A program made the translations under genes and the position numbers. Positions 48,602 through 60,022 of a DNA stretch of 64,000 nucleotides are shown here, in pieces. Source of the DNA: Paracyclopina nana (lineage: Eukaryota; Arthropoda; Copepoda; Cyclopoida; Cyclopettidae); NCBI GenBank assembly GCA_019096065.1, contig JAGUCH010000001.1, positions 13,206,001-13,270,000 of the forward strand, written 5' to 3'. Numbering within the stretch: position 1 is the stretch's first letter; the number at the start of each line of letters is the position of its first letter. The notes beneath the pieces were generated by a model. That model was not told the origin of the DNA, searched no databases, and saw only the letters and a program-made list of their open reading frames with translations.

Positions 48602-49069
48602 CGCTCGTAACTAAATTGAAAAAAATCCTTTTCTGAAATGTCAGTCACTATTTATGCTATTTTGCAAAAAAATCTTTCAATAAATAAAAATTGAGTTGTA
48701 ATAATAAAACCTATTTATCATTTTTTTCTCTACATTAGTTCATATATGTTTGTTATATTATGGAAAGGTTTTGAAGTTGCTGGATTTATTTCCCGACAAA
48801 TCGACGTGTTTTTAGTAAGGCAAAGTTTCCATTTTAAGGCTTATTTTGGTTTCCGATGTTATGGTTTATTGAAATGACGTATGACACTCTGAAAAAAAAT
48901 GTGAATTTTAAAAGATGATTTATTTTTCAATCATTTTCAATAGCCTCTTGGCTGAAAAAGATGCCTAAAATTAGTTATTGTGTGAGACTATAGTGGCTTG
49001 ACTCATTATTTGATTAGATTTCGAGCAAATTCGTAAATATTGGTTTTGACGTTTCACAACTCATCAAAA
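48602..49069. other. Intergenic region before UBE4A
   Basis: AT-rich sequence between the receptor-like gene and UBE4A in the same direction. No feature is recognised beyond an assumed UBE4A promoter. Confidence 0.5.
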
Positions 49070-52000
49070 ATGGAAGAAGACAACCCCTTTTTGGCCTTAT
49101 TTGAGCCTTTAAAGGCACCTGCAGTGAAATCTCCGACTGTCCTGGTGGAAAACGCTCCTAGGGATTTGAGCCAAAGAGATTCGAGCAAAGTGTTACAAAA
49201 AGTCAACCGAGCAATCGAAGATTGCTTTGGCTTCACCATCAATCCCTATGGAATTCTTGGCAGGTCTAATGGCGAAAAGGGGCTATTTCTATTTGAGTCA
49301 TTGGCCTCTGAAATGCAGCTCACCCAAAATGGAAGAACATGGCTTGATATGGATATTTTAGGCCAAGCTCTGTTTGACCGAGTCATGCTGAGCAAAGATG
49401 AGCTGAAAAATGGATTCATTTCCGTCAGGGACGAAAAAGAACCTGTAGAAAACTGTCATTCTATTGAGAATAGAGTTTTGCCCTATTTGGCCGAGTGCTA
49501 CATCAGATGTCACAAATTAAAAGTATCATTTGAAAAAATGGTAATGTCTGTTAGAGATAAACTAAAACCATGTGTGCAAATAATTTTTTACTTGCAGCAA
49601 AGCTCGGTTAAGGAAGATTCCGATGTGAACCTATTAAAGGCAGTGGCCCAAATGAAATCACTAATAGTGCAGAATTCCTCACTAGCTCTTCGGGAGCCGT
49701 TCTTATTTGGAGAACAAGATTTAGCTGCGCAAATGGGAGATCTTTTAGACAAGCATTCCTTAGAAGTCCCTGCTGGAGTGGTTCATTGGCTTGAAGAAAC
49801 TTTAAAAGATATTTACGAGGTGGAGAATGCTCCCGAAGTGGCTAAATTGGTGGTTGACAAGGCCTTGAGTCCTTTGCTAAAAGAGATCAAGAGCGTTCCC
49901 TTCATCCTCATGAGTGATGAAAAAATCGCCAAGATTCACTTTTTCACCAAGACTCCAATCTGTGCCAGGCTGTTGATGCAACTGAACTTTCCCTGCTACG
50001 AAAAATCAGGAAAATCCTACATGGACACCTTGTTGGGGTCTATTTTATCCAAGTCCTGTTTGCCTGATTCAGCTCTTTCTCCATGTGACTTTTTCGAAAA
50101 CCCTTCGAAGCAAAGTGCCTCAGTTCATGCAAACACCGAGGCCAGAATATGGACTGGGCAGGAAATCATCCACGAAATGGTGTACGAAATGTTCAATCAT
50201 CTCTTCAGAGTCAACAATGAAGTGAAACACTTGGCTCTAACGTGGATTGGCGATTGTTTGGACGAAAATTTAGCGAGAGGCAAAATGTGGACTCGTGAGA
50301 TGGGCCCTTTAATGTCCAACTCTTTGGCATCGGACGGCTTTATGCTGAACCTAAGCGCTGTCTTGCTAAGGTTTTGCAGGCCCTTCACTGATAAAGTCGC
50401 CAATGCAAAATTGCTCAAAATTGACCCAACATACACTTCTGTGTGCTGCAGTGTTTCGGAAGATTCCTTGCTTAAGAATATCCATCTGAAAAACTCCACC
50501 AAGGATACTTTTTTAGTACCTTCCTCTGAAGAAGAAAAAGAGAGCGAAAATGTCCCGGACTCCTTCAACTTTGTGACAGACTTGTTTTTCCTGACTCATA
50601 AAAGCTTGGATTTGAGCTACCGGGTGTGTCACGAACAAATAGTCAAGCTAAACCAGGAAGTGGCCCGACAGCAACAAGTTTTCCAAGAAATGTATTCATC
50701 AGGGCAAACGTCTAGCCCTGCATTCGAGGCCTCGCAAAAGAGGCTGGATTACACAATGGCTAGATATCTATCACTCAAGGCTGCTTTACTTGTTCCCTCA
50801 AGCCTTGAAAATGCCTTATTCATGTGTGCTGCAACCTGCTCGTGGTTGGTTCAGTTGGCAATGAATGAGGACAGTCCCAGGCTCACCAAGCCTATGGAAC
50901 TTCTTTTCCCTCTGCGTGATGAAGAAATCATTCCACCAGCGCTGAAATACATTCCAGAATATGTAGTGGAAAATATATGCGAGCTCCTATTGCTCATGAG
51001 ACGATTCTGTCCTCAACAATTCGAGCAGAATGGAGAAACATTATCATCTCTAATGGACTTTATTCTGACTTTCATGGGATCCCCAAAGTGGATTAAGAAC
51101 CCTCATTTGCGGGCAAGAATGGCCGATGCACTAGAAAATCTTCTACCCATGCACAGAGTTGAATCGGCTGGATCTGGACTTGGCTCATTTAATAGGGAGC
51201 AGCTCTTCTTGTCACATCCTCATAGGTTCGCCACATAATGTGAGTAGTTTTGGCCGAGTTCTAAAATTGCTCTTCAGGTTGCAGATAGTCCCTACCTTGC
51301 TTCACGTATTCGTGGATATCGAAACCACTGGTCAATCAGTCCAATTTGAAATGAAATTTTCATACAGGAGGCCGATGTACGATGTCATGAAGTATGCGTG
51401 GGATATGGATGAGTACAAGCAAAAGTAAGAAAATGTCCTCGTATTATCTGAAATTATTATTGGTACTCACATGCCCTTGTTTAGGTTTTTGGCAATGGCT
51501 GAGCATGCAGAAAAGCACATTGACGATGAGAATGCTCCGCTGTTCCTAAGGTTTGTCAATTTGCTCATGAATGATGCCATTTTCTTGCTTGACGAAGCTC
51601 TTGGATACATGAAGCAAATTCAAGAGCAGCAACATGAACGTGAACACAGTTGGCCAAGCTTAGGAGCAGACGAAAGAGCTCAAAACGAGGCTCAGTTAAA
51701 TCACATCGGACGTCTGGCGAGGTATCACAACATAATGGGCACCGAAACCATTCAGATGCTAGTCAAGCTTACCGGATCCATAAGCGCAATATTCACTCAC
51801 CCAACAATGGTGGATAGAATTGCGGCAATGCTCAACTATTTCTTGAAGAACTTGGTTGGGCCTCAAAGGAAAAGCTTAAAGGTGAAAAACCTCGAGGAGT
51901 TCTCATTCCGTCCTGGTGAAATTGTCACTGACATTTGCAAGATCTATGTCAACCTCAAGAACTGCGAGACATTTTTGGCCTCTGTATCGCGCGATGGACG

Positions 52001-52382
52001 AAGTTATTCACATGAACTGTTCGACCAAGCTGCGGAAGTTCTCATCAAGATTGGGCAAGCGATGATCGTTGATGATTTGCGGTTGGTTGCGAAAAAAGTG
52101 GAGCAATCAGCTACCGTGCAAAAAGCGGATGATGAACTCTTCGCTGATGCTCCTGACGAATTTTTGGACTCCATCATGTCCCACCTGATGAGCGACCCAG
52201 TGAGATTGCCTCATTCCGGGCAAATAGTTGATAGGTCCACAATATCCCGGCATTTACTATCCGATCAAATTGATCCTTTTACGAGAGCTCCACTAACCAT
52301 GGAAATGGTGGAGCCTTTGCCAGACCTCAAAAAAGCCATTGAAGCCTGGATGGAGGAGCGACGTCAAAATCCCACCAAATGA
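49070..52382 (+). CDS. UBE4A: Ubiquitin conjugation factor E4 A (U-box E3/E4 ligase)
   Basis: This enzyme extends ubiquitin chains on substrates already marked, working with an E2 through its U-box. Four exons (49070-49540, 49598-51225, 51278-51424, 51485-52382) give 1,047 residues, near the usual length for UBE4A. The N-terminus NPFLALF matches the UBE4A start style; the Ufd2 core follows, with [21 protein letters not shown]...KFSYRRPMY and [20 protein letters not shown]. The U-box is at about 968-1047 ([41 protein letters not shown]). The DRSTI.RHLLSDQ.DPF pattern favours UBE4A over UBE4B. The start is the first ATG in frame, with AAAA before it. The first intron (49,541-49,597, 57 nt) is in frame and stop-free but absent from the family alignment I remember, so I removed it. 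Confidence 0.93.
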
Positions 52383-52541
52383 GCTTGTTTTCGTCAATAT
52401 GATAAAGTAGTTGTATGTGCATTTCCAGAGACGACATTAATAATATTGATAAAATTACATGTTCAAATGCAACTGAAATAGCAGATATCACACCTAACGA
52501 TAATCTTGGTAAATTTAAATCACAGGATATGTATATTCATT
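52383..52541. other. Short convergent gap between UBE4A and AP-3 delta
   Basis: Only 159 bp separate the two stop codons. I see no AATAAA on either strand in this gap, so the 3' UTRs probably overlap or use variant signals. Confidence 0.6.
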
Positions 52542-55500
52542 TTAGAGTTCCATGTCACGGATTTCGTCTGTCAGCGCGGCCAAGATGCTAGGCTCAGTTG
52601 CTTTGCCCTCAATTAAAACGGAGCCTTTTTGTTCATTGTACTTGATCAAAAAAGCTACCGAATGACCTCCCATCACGCTTTTGGCATGCATGTACGCACT
52701 GTTCTCAACGTGCTCCACAACCGCAAAATTAAGGCCTATGCTCAACTTGTTCAGAGCATGATTGAAATCCATTTTAACTGGCTTTGTTAATGTTGACGCA
52801 TGCTCCAAAGCACCAGCGGCTAAGAGGTCGGTCAACCCATCTACGTCGGGAACCATAAATTTTGAGCTAAGAAACGTCAACTTGAAGTCCAACTTTTCTT
52901 GGCCTCCACTCTGGAATGTATAGGTTGCAGTTCCACGAACTACTTGCTTTGTGATTCCGGATGAGACCTGAGAAGTAAAAGGTGAAATAACAGAGTTGAA
53001 TGCAACTTTGGTGGTGGCATTTACCTGGAAGAGGAAAAGATGGTCCTCAAATTGGCCAGGAGCGAGCAGCAATTCCAGCTTGATTCCTTTTTCAGGATCG
53101 TCTCTTAAAGAACGAATGGTTGGCGTATCAATGAAGTCAAGCTCTAAGCTCACAATCATGCTTGAGCCAACATTCTTGAAGGAAATTCCTGCTGTCATCT
53201 TTTCAGGGTCCATTGGCACGCTTTTAATGTCATACGACAACGCAAGATCTTTGTTGTAAGCTAAACTCTTCAAGGCTAAGGGAGAAGTAGAGACACGCGC
53301 GATTCCGTTTGTTTTCGGCATCAGATCTTCTTGGGCGTCGGTAGAGTGCTTTTTGCGATCCTTTGACTTCTTCTTATGCTTGCTTTTGCTCAACTTCTCC
53401 TCCGCAACCTCTTGTAAAGCAGCAACTTTATTCGGTTGCTTTGAGGGTGAAAGCCAAAACTCCATATCATCATCCACTTGCTCCTTTTCCTTCTCACTCT
53501 CCCTACTACCGTTGACTTTTTCTTCAGGCCTCTCCTTCTTCTTCTTTGCTTTTTTCTCCTTTTTCTCCTTCTTCTCTCTCTTTTCCTTTTTCTCCTTCTT
53601 CTCCTTCTTTTCAACTTTCTCTTTCTTTTTTGAAGGTGAACCAAAAAACTCGATTGGCTGCTCAAGCTCTCTAGGCTGGGACTTGGGGACGTATGGTGCA
53701 GGGCTGTCGAGCTCATCAAGGTTGATTTCGCCAAGGGCCTTGTGCGGATCGTCATTTGCCTTGTCATCATCATTATCATTATCACCATCAGAAAAATCCA
53801 CTCCGTCGGGCATCTCGGTGTTTTTACTTACCAATACACTGGGTGAATCGTCTTCTTCCTCAATATCTTCAACATCTTTTTTGCTCTTATGCTTCTTTTT
53901 CTTCTTGTCCTTCTTCCCGTTTTTCATGTCCATGTACTGATCCGAACTAGCCAGACCCTGAATTTGCAGCGGTACATCAAGGTCTATTTTCTGGATGGGA
54001 ATGTCATTCGTTTTTAAAGGAGATTTGGTGCTGGAGCTGCCACCTTTGAGGTAAAATGGATCAGAGCTCTGCTGAGCAAGTCTTGCCTCGCGACTTTTCT
54101 GCAACTGCTCTGCACTTGGTTCTACGTAAGCCTTACGAGATGGGCTATCATAGCTGGAATTTCTCACACCGAAAACGTCATTTCTATTGCTCTTGACTTC
54201 GTCTTCGGATTCCTCTTCCTCCTCCTCTGATTCTTCCGGAGGAGGCTCATTGATCCATGCATCAAGGTCCAAACCCTCTGGTACAGGGACCTTTTTCTGA
54301 GCTTTCGCGGCCACTGGATTCAGTTCGCCAGCAAAGAAAACTGAAAAATCTTGGGCAATATTGTCACCCTTCTCCAAATGCTTGCTGGCATATTTGACAA
54401 ATTGGAACATCACTGAGGCTCGTTCCTGAACCTCGAGGTCACTCGAAGATACCAAGTCTTTGAGCACTTTCTCCTCCAAAAACTCGGCCAAACTTTGCAC
54501 TTCAGATACTTTTTCTTCATTTAACAGCTTTTCTGCCACGAAGGAGAACAACTTCATGCCATTTTGCAGGTAGATTGACAAAATGTGGCCTGGAAGACTT
54601 GTGATGGCTTTAGATTTGAACAGGGCTCTTATTGTGTCCTGGGGCGAAGACAAGTGCTCAGAGAACTCTCCGCATATCCAAGACGCTGCATACAGAACCT
54701 CTGCGGCAGTTGCATTACGAGAGTTATGGCCAAGAAGGACATTGTGGTTTTCCAGCAGTAAAGCCATCTGGCTGACGGAAAAGGGCCGGATAGTGACGAC
54801 CCGAATGGTGACATCCATCATTTGCGATGCTATCAATTTGCCATGCTTGGTTCCTCCCTCCATTCTAGATAGCTCCACTAGTACAGTGATGTACCATTCA
54901 AAATTGGATATGTGTTGGTAATCATTTTGAGAGCAAATCTGGATGATTTTATCCATCAACTCATCCCTAAAAAGGAAACCGTTTAAAGCAGCGATCCTAA
55001 AAAAGGGGGGATTTCATATATTTACCTGTATGTGGTCCCTTCAGCTTTATCCATGTGGACCATCAGCTTTTTCACAATTTCCATAAGATTTTTCTTTGAC
55101 ACCATGCCATACAACAGATCTAAAGCGCGAAGCCTGATTGACTCGTCAGAGTCGTCTAAGCACTGGAGCACAAGGTCCTTGTGACCCTGTACCGACTTAG
55201 GGTTGGTTTTCAAGATCTGAGACATTGCCAGCAGCCCCAAGTACTTGAGATTTTGGTCAGAGTCTTCGATTAGAATCCTCAACTTTTGCACGCACAATTG
55301 AACTGCAGCCGTATGATTAGGCATGCCCGACGAGATGGAAATCAGGACAGCAATGACTGTATTGATGCATTCGTAGAGCAGTGACATGGCTGACGTGCTG
55401 TGGATCAAATTGGTCAATGGCTCGATGAGCTTTTTGCCCAAGCGCGGCTCGAGAGGTGTCAATGCACCGAAAAGCTTGATGATTTTGATAAGCATCCAAT

Positions 55501-56260
55501 TGTTTTGGGAGGTTGTCATGAGCTTGAAAAAGGTAGGTGCCAAACTTAGATAATTCCTAGGGTTTTTCCTAGCCAATTCACAAATCACATTCACAGCAGC
55601 AGATTGAACACCTGGATCGGGATCTTCTAACTTCTCTTTCAGACGTGGGAACGCCTGCCTGAGGGCCTCTGGGTACCTCAAGAAAACCTGTAAAAAGAAT
55701 GGTGAACCTCTCATGCCATCTTGGTGTAAAGTAAGGTAGCCTACCTTGTATAGAATAAGGACGGCCTTCTTTCGGATGTAAGGCTTGGTGGAAGTCAACA
55801 AGGTGAGTATGTCACCAGTAAGATCCCTAGCTAGGTCGGGTGACATGAAGCATGCCAGAGATGACAAGGCAACGCCAGCATCATGCGTGTTTTGTGAGTT
55901 CAAATCCTTGCGGATCATATTGGTGGTGAGCATGAGCACTTCCGTGTCTTTGTGAAAGCTCTGCGAGGCGGACAAATAGCCCACCCTTTTTTCAGTGAAT
56001 TTGGTGGAGGCCATAACTTCAACCACATTGAATCCAGCCCAGCTGATATCATAGCCAAGCATTTGGAGGTATGTCAACTTTTGCACAGCGTTTGCCTTGA
56101 CGGCTGTATTGTGCTGACGGAGCTCCTGTTTGATTTCTTCCAGACATGTGGCGATATATTTGGCCTCATCGTCCTTGTGGTTGCGAATGCCGCGCACCAG
56201 GTCATTGAGGTTCTTGTCAAACAACCTCTCGAGGTTACCCTTGACTTTCATCAAAGCCAT
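52542..56260 (-). CDS. AP3D1: AP-3 complex subunit delta
   Basis: The large delta-adaptin of the AP-3 coat, which sorts cargo from endosomes to lysosomes and pigment granules (garnet in flies). Minus-strand exons 56260-55745, 55687-55026, 54966-53025 and 52967-52542 give 1,181 residues, close to the human protein. The adaptin trunk includes FDKNLNDLVRGIRNHKDDEAKYI at the start, KLTYLQMLGYDISWA, DPDPGVQSAAVNVICELARKNP and FGALTPLEPRLGKKLIEPL; then VPVPEGLDLDAWINEPP, an acidic stretch, a long KEKK-rich hinge and an ear-like C-terminal domain. The ATG at 56,260 (MALMKVKGNLERLFDKN) aligns with the family start; the frame is open upstream to 56,353 but that part is not conserved. Introns at 55,688-55,744 and 52,968-53,024 are each 57 nt, in frame and stop-free, and were removed because family alignment skips them. 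Confidence 0.94.
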
Positions 56261-56353
56261 GGCTGATTTTTGAACCAGCTGTTGCTTCTTATGTGAAGAA
56301 AAGCAAATAAACGGACTCTTCAGGTCAAAGACTAGCTCAGCCCAAGAGTTCAC

Positions 56354-57104
56354 ACAATCTCAGAAGCCGCGTGACCACCTATTTGCTTTTGCTCTCTGCC
56401 ATTTGGCGAGAAAATTGGGAGTTGATGAAATATTTTTCGCCACGCAAGACTTTGCCGTGACATCCAACACAATTTGAGCTAGGGATGACGAAATTGAAGA
56501 TGCCGCACGCGGAAACAGCTGAAAAATCAACTATTATTCACAACCCTAAAAAATGAAAGTGGAATTGACTGGAAAAGTTTAAAGCTAAAAGCTTGCTTAT
56601 GTGAGTTGATCGTCCATCATGTAGATCAAATGGTAGCAGTTTTAGTGAGATTTCTTGGAAAAAGGCAGATTTTTATCAGAAAACGTCAAAAGTTTTGACT
56701 AATGCAGTCAAAAACATGGAGGAATCGAAAAGAGAAGTACGCTAACTAAGTTCTTATATATCAATTTTATATACTGCCTGATCTAAGTTATGGCGCCCTT
56801 ATACAAGTACTTTAAACGTAATAATAATTTTGAGGCCGAATTGTGAGATAAAACTCGGTTTTTTTTCTACATGAATAAGAAGAGCTTCACTTTTTGCGCA
56901 ATCAAATTGATGAGTTTTTCTATTGAACTTATAAACGTCATTTGATAGTATTTTGTGGGATTCATTACAATTTTGCTTGTATTTCAAAAATATCTCTTTC
57001 AGTAGAGTTTACTCCCGATCATTCACCTTGGCCACAAAACAACCCGAGTTCCAAAGTCTTCTCCTTTTCTGTTTGAGAATCCCAAAAAGCACTTTACTTC
57101 CATA
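56354..57104. other. Divergent promoter region of AP3D1 and ATP synthase epsilon
   Basis: About 850 bp lie between the AP3D1 and ATP5F1E start codons, transcribed away from each other. The sequence is AT-rich towards the right. No TATA box or other definite element was recognised. Confidence 0.5.
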
Positions 57105-57780
57105 ATGACTTTCTGGAGGGCAGCCGGTTTGAAGTAAGTATTACCCTGGTCTCATGTTATCGATATTTCGGATTGTCAACTTTTCAGCTACATCCAATAT
57201 TCCAACATTGCCGCACGCGTTGTGCGAAAGGCTCTGAAACCTGATGCTAAATCCGAGGCTGCCAAGCGAGAGGTTGTGGGCATCAAGTTTGTCAAATGGG
57301 AGAATGGCAAGCCTGTCGGTGAGTTGCATATGATACCTTAAATTGGGAGTTTTCTACCATTAATTTGGACTGAATTCTTCAGGCAAAAAGGAATAAATTA
57401 CTGCGACCGATTTAAAGTACAGTGACTGTAAATGAGCCCAGGTTTGTTCACCGAGCGAAACAGTTCCGAGTTAACACTCTAATGTGATGTTCATCTAATA
57501 CTTAGTATGAGTAGACGAACATCACATTATTAGCTACATATACGAGGCTGTGTATTCAAAATCCATTATTGCTAAATTATTATTATTGAAACATTGAAAA
57601 GCACTTTCAAATTTACCCATCGACGGCCTCGTATATGCCAAAATTAGTATTAACCTCTTCATGACACTCTTTGCATGTGTGGTATTGTGTGCATGAGTTT
57701 TATATATCAAGATTTCTCAACTGTCACTTACACCATGTTAATTAAATATTGCAGGAGGAGCAAAGAAGGTGTGGACCTAA
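57105..57780 (+). CDS. ATP5F1E: ATP synthase subunit epsilon, mitochondrial (stunted-like)
   Basis: The smallest subunit of the F1 central stalk in mitochondria. Exons 57105-57133, 57188-57318 and 57755-57780 encode 61 residues, the length of the fly stunted protein. The family signature is complete: an MTFWRAAGLNYIQYSNIAARVVR-type start (here split after AGL), then a KPDAKSEAAKRE region and VKWENGKPV. An earlier acceptor at 57,381-57,382 defines an alternative last exon 57383-57396 ending GKKE and stop, which would make a 57-residue form. The fly stunted gene is known to make isoforms with different C-termini, so both may be real. The AATAAA at 57,835 serves the longer form. The second intron (436 nt) is unusually long for this window and contains two inverted repeats. 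Confidence 0.93.
57383..57396 (+). CDS. ATP5F1E: Alternative last exon of ATP synthase epsilon
   Basis: Acceptor TTCTTCAG followed by GC AAA AAG GAA TAA in the correct phase after the shared GTC G donor. It replaces the C-terminal GGAKKVWT with GKKE. No AATAAA follows closely, though AATAAA overlaps the stop codon at 57,391-57,397. Confidence 0.45.
57480..57529. repeat. Inverted repeat (13-bp arms) in ATP5F1E intron
   Basis: TAATGTGATGTTC at 57,480-57,492 is the perfect reverse complement of 57,517-57,529, with a 24-bp loop. Confidence 0.85.
57537..57637. repeat. Inverted repeat (12-bp arms) in ATP5F1E intron
   Basis: CATATACGAGGC at 57,537-57,548 pairs with GCCTCGTATATG at 57,626-57,637. 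Together with the hairpin just upstream it may be the remains of a small inverted-repeat element (MITE). Confidence 0.8.
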
Positions 57781-57834
57781 ACTGCAGCCCTGCCATGTAC
57801 AGCAAGTTACGAATTAGTAGTCAGACACAATGAT

Positions 57835-57840
57835 AATAAA
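57835..57840 (+). terminator. Polyadenylation signal of ATP5F1E
   Basis: AATAAA 55 bp after the stop codon of the long form. Confidence 0.7.
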
Positions 57841-58349
57841 AAGTTTGGAAAAGTCCACAAGTTCTATTTTAAAATCATTATTTGGTCATACATTATCCTT
57901 TTGGCCGCTGTCATGAAATTTAAGCTTGTCATGATCCTTCTTGGTCTTTATTCTAATTGCTTTTATGCCCCTCTTGGTAAGTTCAAAGCTCTTGGTTGGT
58001 AGAGATACCGAAGAATAATAAAGCCAGCGCACCACATGGTTGGATGGAAAGCTGCTTTCTCGCAATAAGGGCTCGCTAGGATTCTGCGCGAAAGCATCAC
58101 ATATCCCATTCGAGGTCGTGTGAGGTGGAGCGGGCCCGAAAAATCAATCCCCCAGAAAATCTTCACCCAACAACTTAAATTTGTCCTGCTATTCATGGCT
58201 TTCATAGGCACGTTCATAAACTAGGCCTTGCTGCAACTCTCGCTCTCCTGGCTCTTATAATTGACCCACCCAAGGCTCTTCATCATTTACTGTGGGTAAA
58301 CAAGTCATGTGATATAGTTAAGCCATTGCAAGGAAGCATACAAAACGCG
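57841..58349. other. Intergenic region before VGAT
   Basis: About 500 bp with no coding region I can support. An 84-codon open frame on the minus strand (57,963-58,217) has no recognisable features. It must include the VGAT promoter; no clear TATA box. Confidence 0.5.
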
Positions 58350-59851
58350 ATGGCCGGAGCATTTCTGCAAGCCAAAGACTGGGTGACTTCAAAAGTCACC
58401 CCTGACTGCCTCAAGTCTCACGTTGAGGAGGTGAAGACTTTTGCCAAGAGCAAATCTGGGGGAGGCCACGAGGGTGGTGGTGACCCTCACGACCCGAATA
58501 ACAAGAACAAGATCACCGAGTGGGAGGCAGGATGGAATGTCACCAATGCCATTCAGGTATGGGATATATGATTAAGCCTGAAAGAATCCACAAATTGAGT
58601 TGCTTACCGCTAGGGTATGTTCATTGTGGCCCTTCCCTACGGAGTGCTCCATGGAGGCTACTGGGCCATTTTAGCCATGGTTGGAATAGCCCATATTTGT
58701 TGCCATACTGGCAAGATCTTGGTGGAGTGTCTCTACGAGCCTAATGAGTCTGGCCAAGAAGAAATTAAAGTCCGCTTTAGCTACAAGGATATCGCTCAAG
58801 AATGCTTTGGCAAGAGATTGGGAGGATACGTAATTCTCGGGGCGCAACTAATTGAGCTACTCATGACTTGCATCCTTTACGTGGTCTTGTGCGGAGACCT
58901 CATGATGGGAGCCTTCGAGAGGGGTATCATTGATACACGCTCTTATATGATGGCTTGTGGGCTTGTCCTGCTGCCGTGTGCTTTTCTCAAGAACTTGCAC
59001 GCAGTCTCCAGCCTGAGCTTCTGGAATGGGATCGTTCACACTGTCATCAATGCCATCATCTTGGGCTATTGCTTGACGAGGATCAATGACTGGGCCTTCT
59101 CAAAAGTCACCCTGAGCATTGACATCTTGTCGTTCCCGATCGCACTCGGAGTCATTGTCTTCAGCTACACTTCGCAAATCTTCTTGCCCACCTTGGAAGG
59201 CAACATGCTGGATAAGTCCAAGTTCCACTGCATGCTGAACTGGTCGCACATTGCCGCCGCTGTGTTCAAAGCTCTGTTTGGTTACGTAGGATTCTTGACT
59301 TTTCAAGAAGGTGACGACGACGAACTTTTAAAAGTAACACCTAACTGCAATCATCCTCATTTCTAGATACGTCTGAGGAGGTGGTGAATAACTTGCCCGA
59401 AGGCCTGAAGACAATCGTGAACCTCATTCTGGTTGTCAAGGCACTGCTCTCGTACCCGCTGCCCTATTACGCGGCCTGTGAGCTCATAGAAAAGGAATTG
59501 TTCCAAGGGAAGCCTGAAACAGTGTTCCCCACTATTTGGGCCATTGATGGAGAGTTGAAGGTGTGGGGCTTGGGATTTCGTGTTCTTGTGGTTGTTGTTA
59601 CCATCATATTTGCGGTTGTTATCCCCCACTTCACTATTCTGATGGGCTTCATTGGCAGCTTTACTGGCTGTTTCTTGTCCTTTATTTGGCCCGCCATCTT
59701 CCATCTGAAGCTGCGCCGTCACACGATGTCCTGGATGGTGATGATGTATGACATTTTCATCATCTTTCTGGGCTGCTTGTTTGGCATGGTGGGCATGTTC
59801 TACTCGGGCAAGGCCCTCATCAAAGCCTTTGAGTTGGGAGTTCCAGTTTAA
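58350..59851 (+). CDS. VGAT: Vesicular inhibitory amino acid transporter (GABA/glycine)
   Basis: An SLC32-family transporter (AAAP superfamily) that loads GABA and glycine into synaptic vesicles using the proton gradient. Exons 58350-58556, 58614-59310 and 59367-59851 encode 462 residues. The hydrophilic N-terminus (about 60 residues, with a GGGHEGGGDPHDPNNKNK linker) leads into [28 protein letters not shown], the conserved first helix, and then about ten further membrane segments. Family-typical strings include LPCAFLKNLHAVSSLSFWN, IVFSYTSQIFLPTLEGNM, GFLTFQ and VVKALLSYPLPYYAACE. The mammalian protein is about 60 residues longer, mainly in the cytosolic N-terminus. The start is the first ATG in frame; a further upstream exon cannot be excluded. 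It is tail-to-tail with the UBE2E gene. Confidence 0.94.
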
Positions 59852-59965
59852 AGAAAGTGGCGCGAATAGATCGATGTCTTCCAATTGTACTACTAATGAA
59901 ATGTTTAGTCTTCCAAAAATTGCTGATTGTGTAACCCAGTCTTCCAAACATACCACACTAATTGA

Positions 59966-59971
59966 AATAAA
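59966..59971 (+). terminator. Polyadenylation signal of VGAT
   Basis: AATAAA about 115 bp after the stop codon. Confidence 0.65.
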
Positions 59972-60016
59972 AACTGCAATTCATTGTTCTCCACAAGGAC
60001 GAATGATGTGGACTGG

Positions 60017-60022
60017 TTTATT
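60017..60022 (-). terminator. Polyadenylation signal of UBE2E
   Basis: AATAAA on the minus strand (TTTATT as shown). Cleavage about 15-25 nt beyond it would fall at about 59,990-60,000, on top of the VGAT 3' end. Confidence 0.55.

Noticed and set aside
49541..49597. Reading UBE4A as unspliced through this segment
   Set aside because: Strong GT/AG sites with a pyrimidine tract and no counterpart in the family; treated as an intron.
49070..52382. Naming the U-box gene UBE4B
   Set aside because: The N-terminal NPFLALF and the VDRSTI-RHLLSDQ-DPF U-box pattern fit UBE4A better.
53353..53940. 195-codon open frame rich in S and F on the plus strand
   Set aside because: It is the antisense of the AP3D1 KEKK-rich hinge; the composition follows from the GAA/AAG codons opposite.
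56261..56353. Extended AP3D1 start at 56,353
   Set aside because: The first 31 codons are not like any delta-adaptin; MALMKVKG at 56,260 matches the family start.
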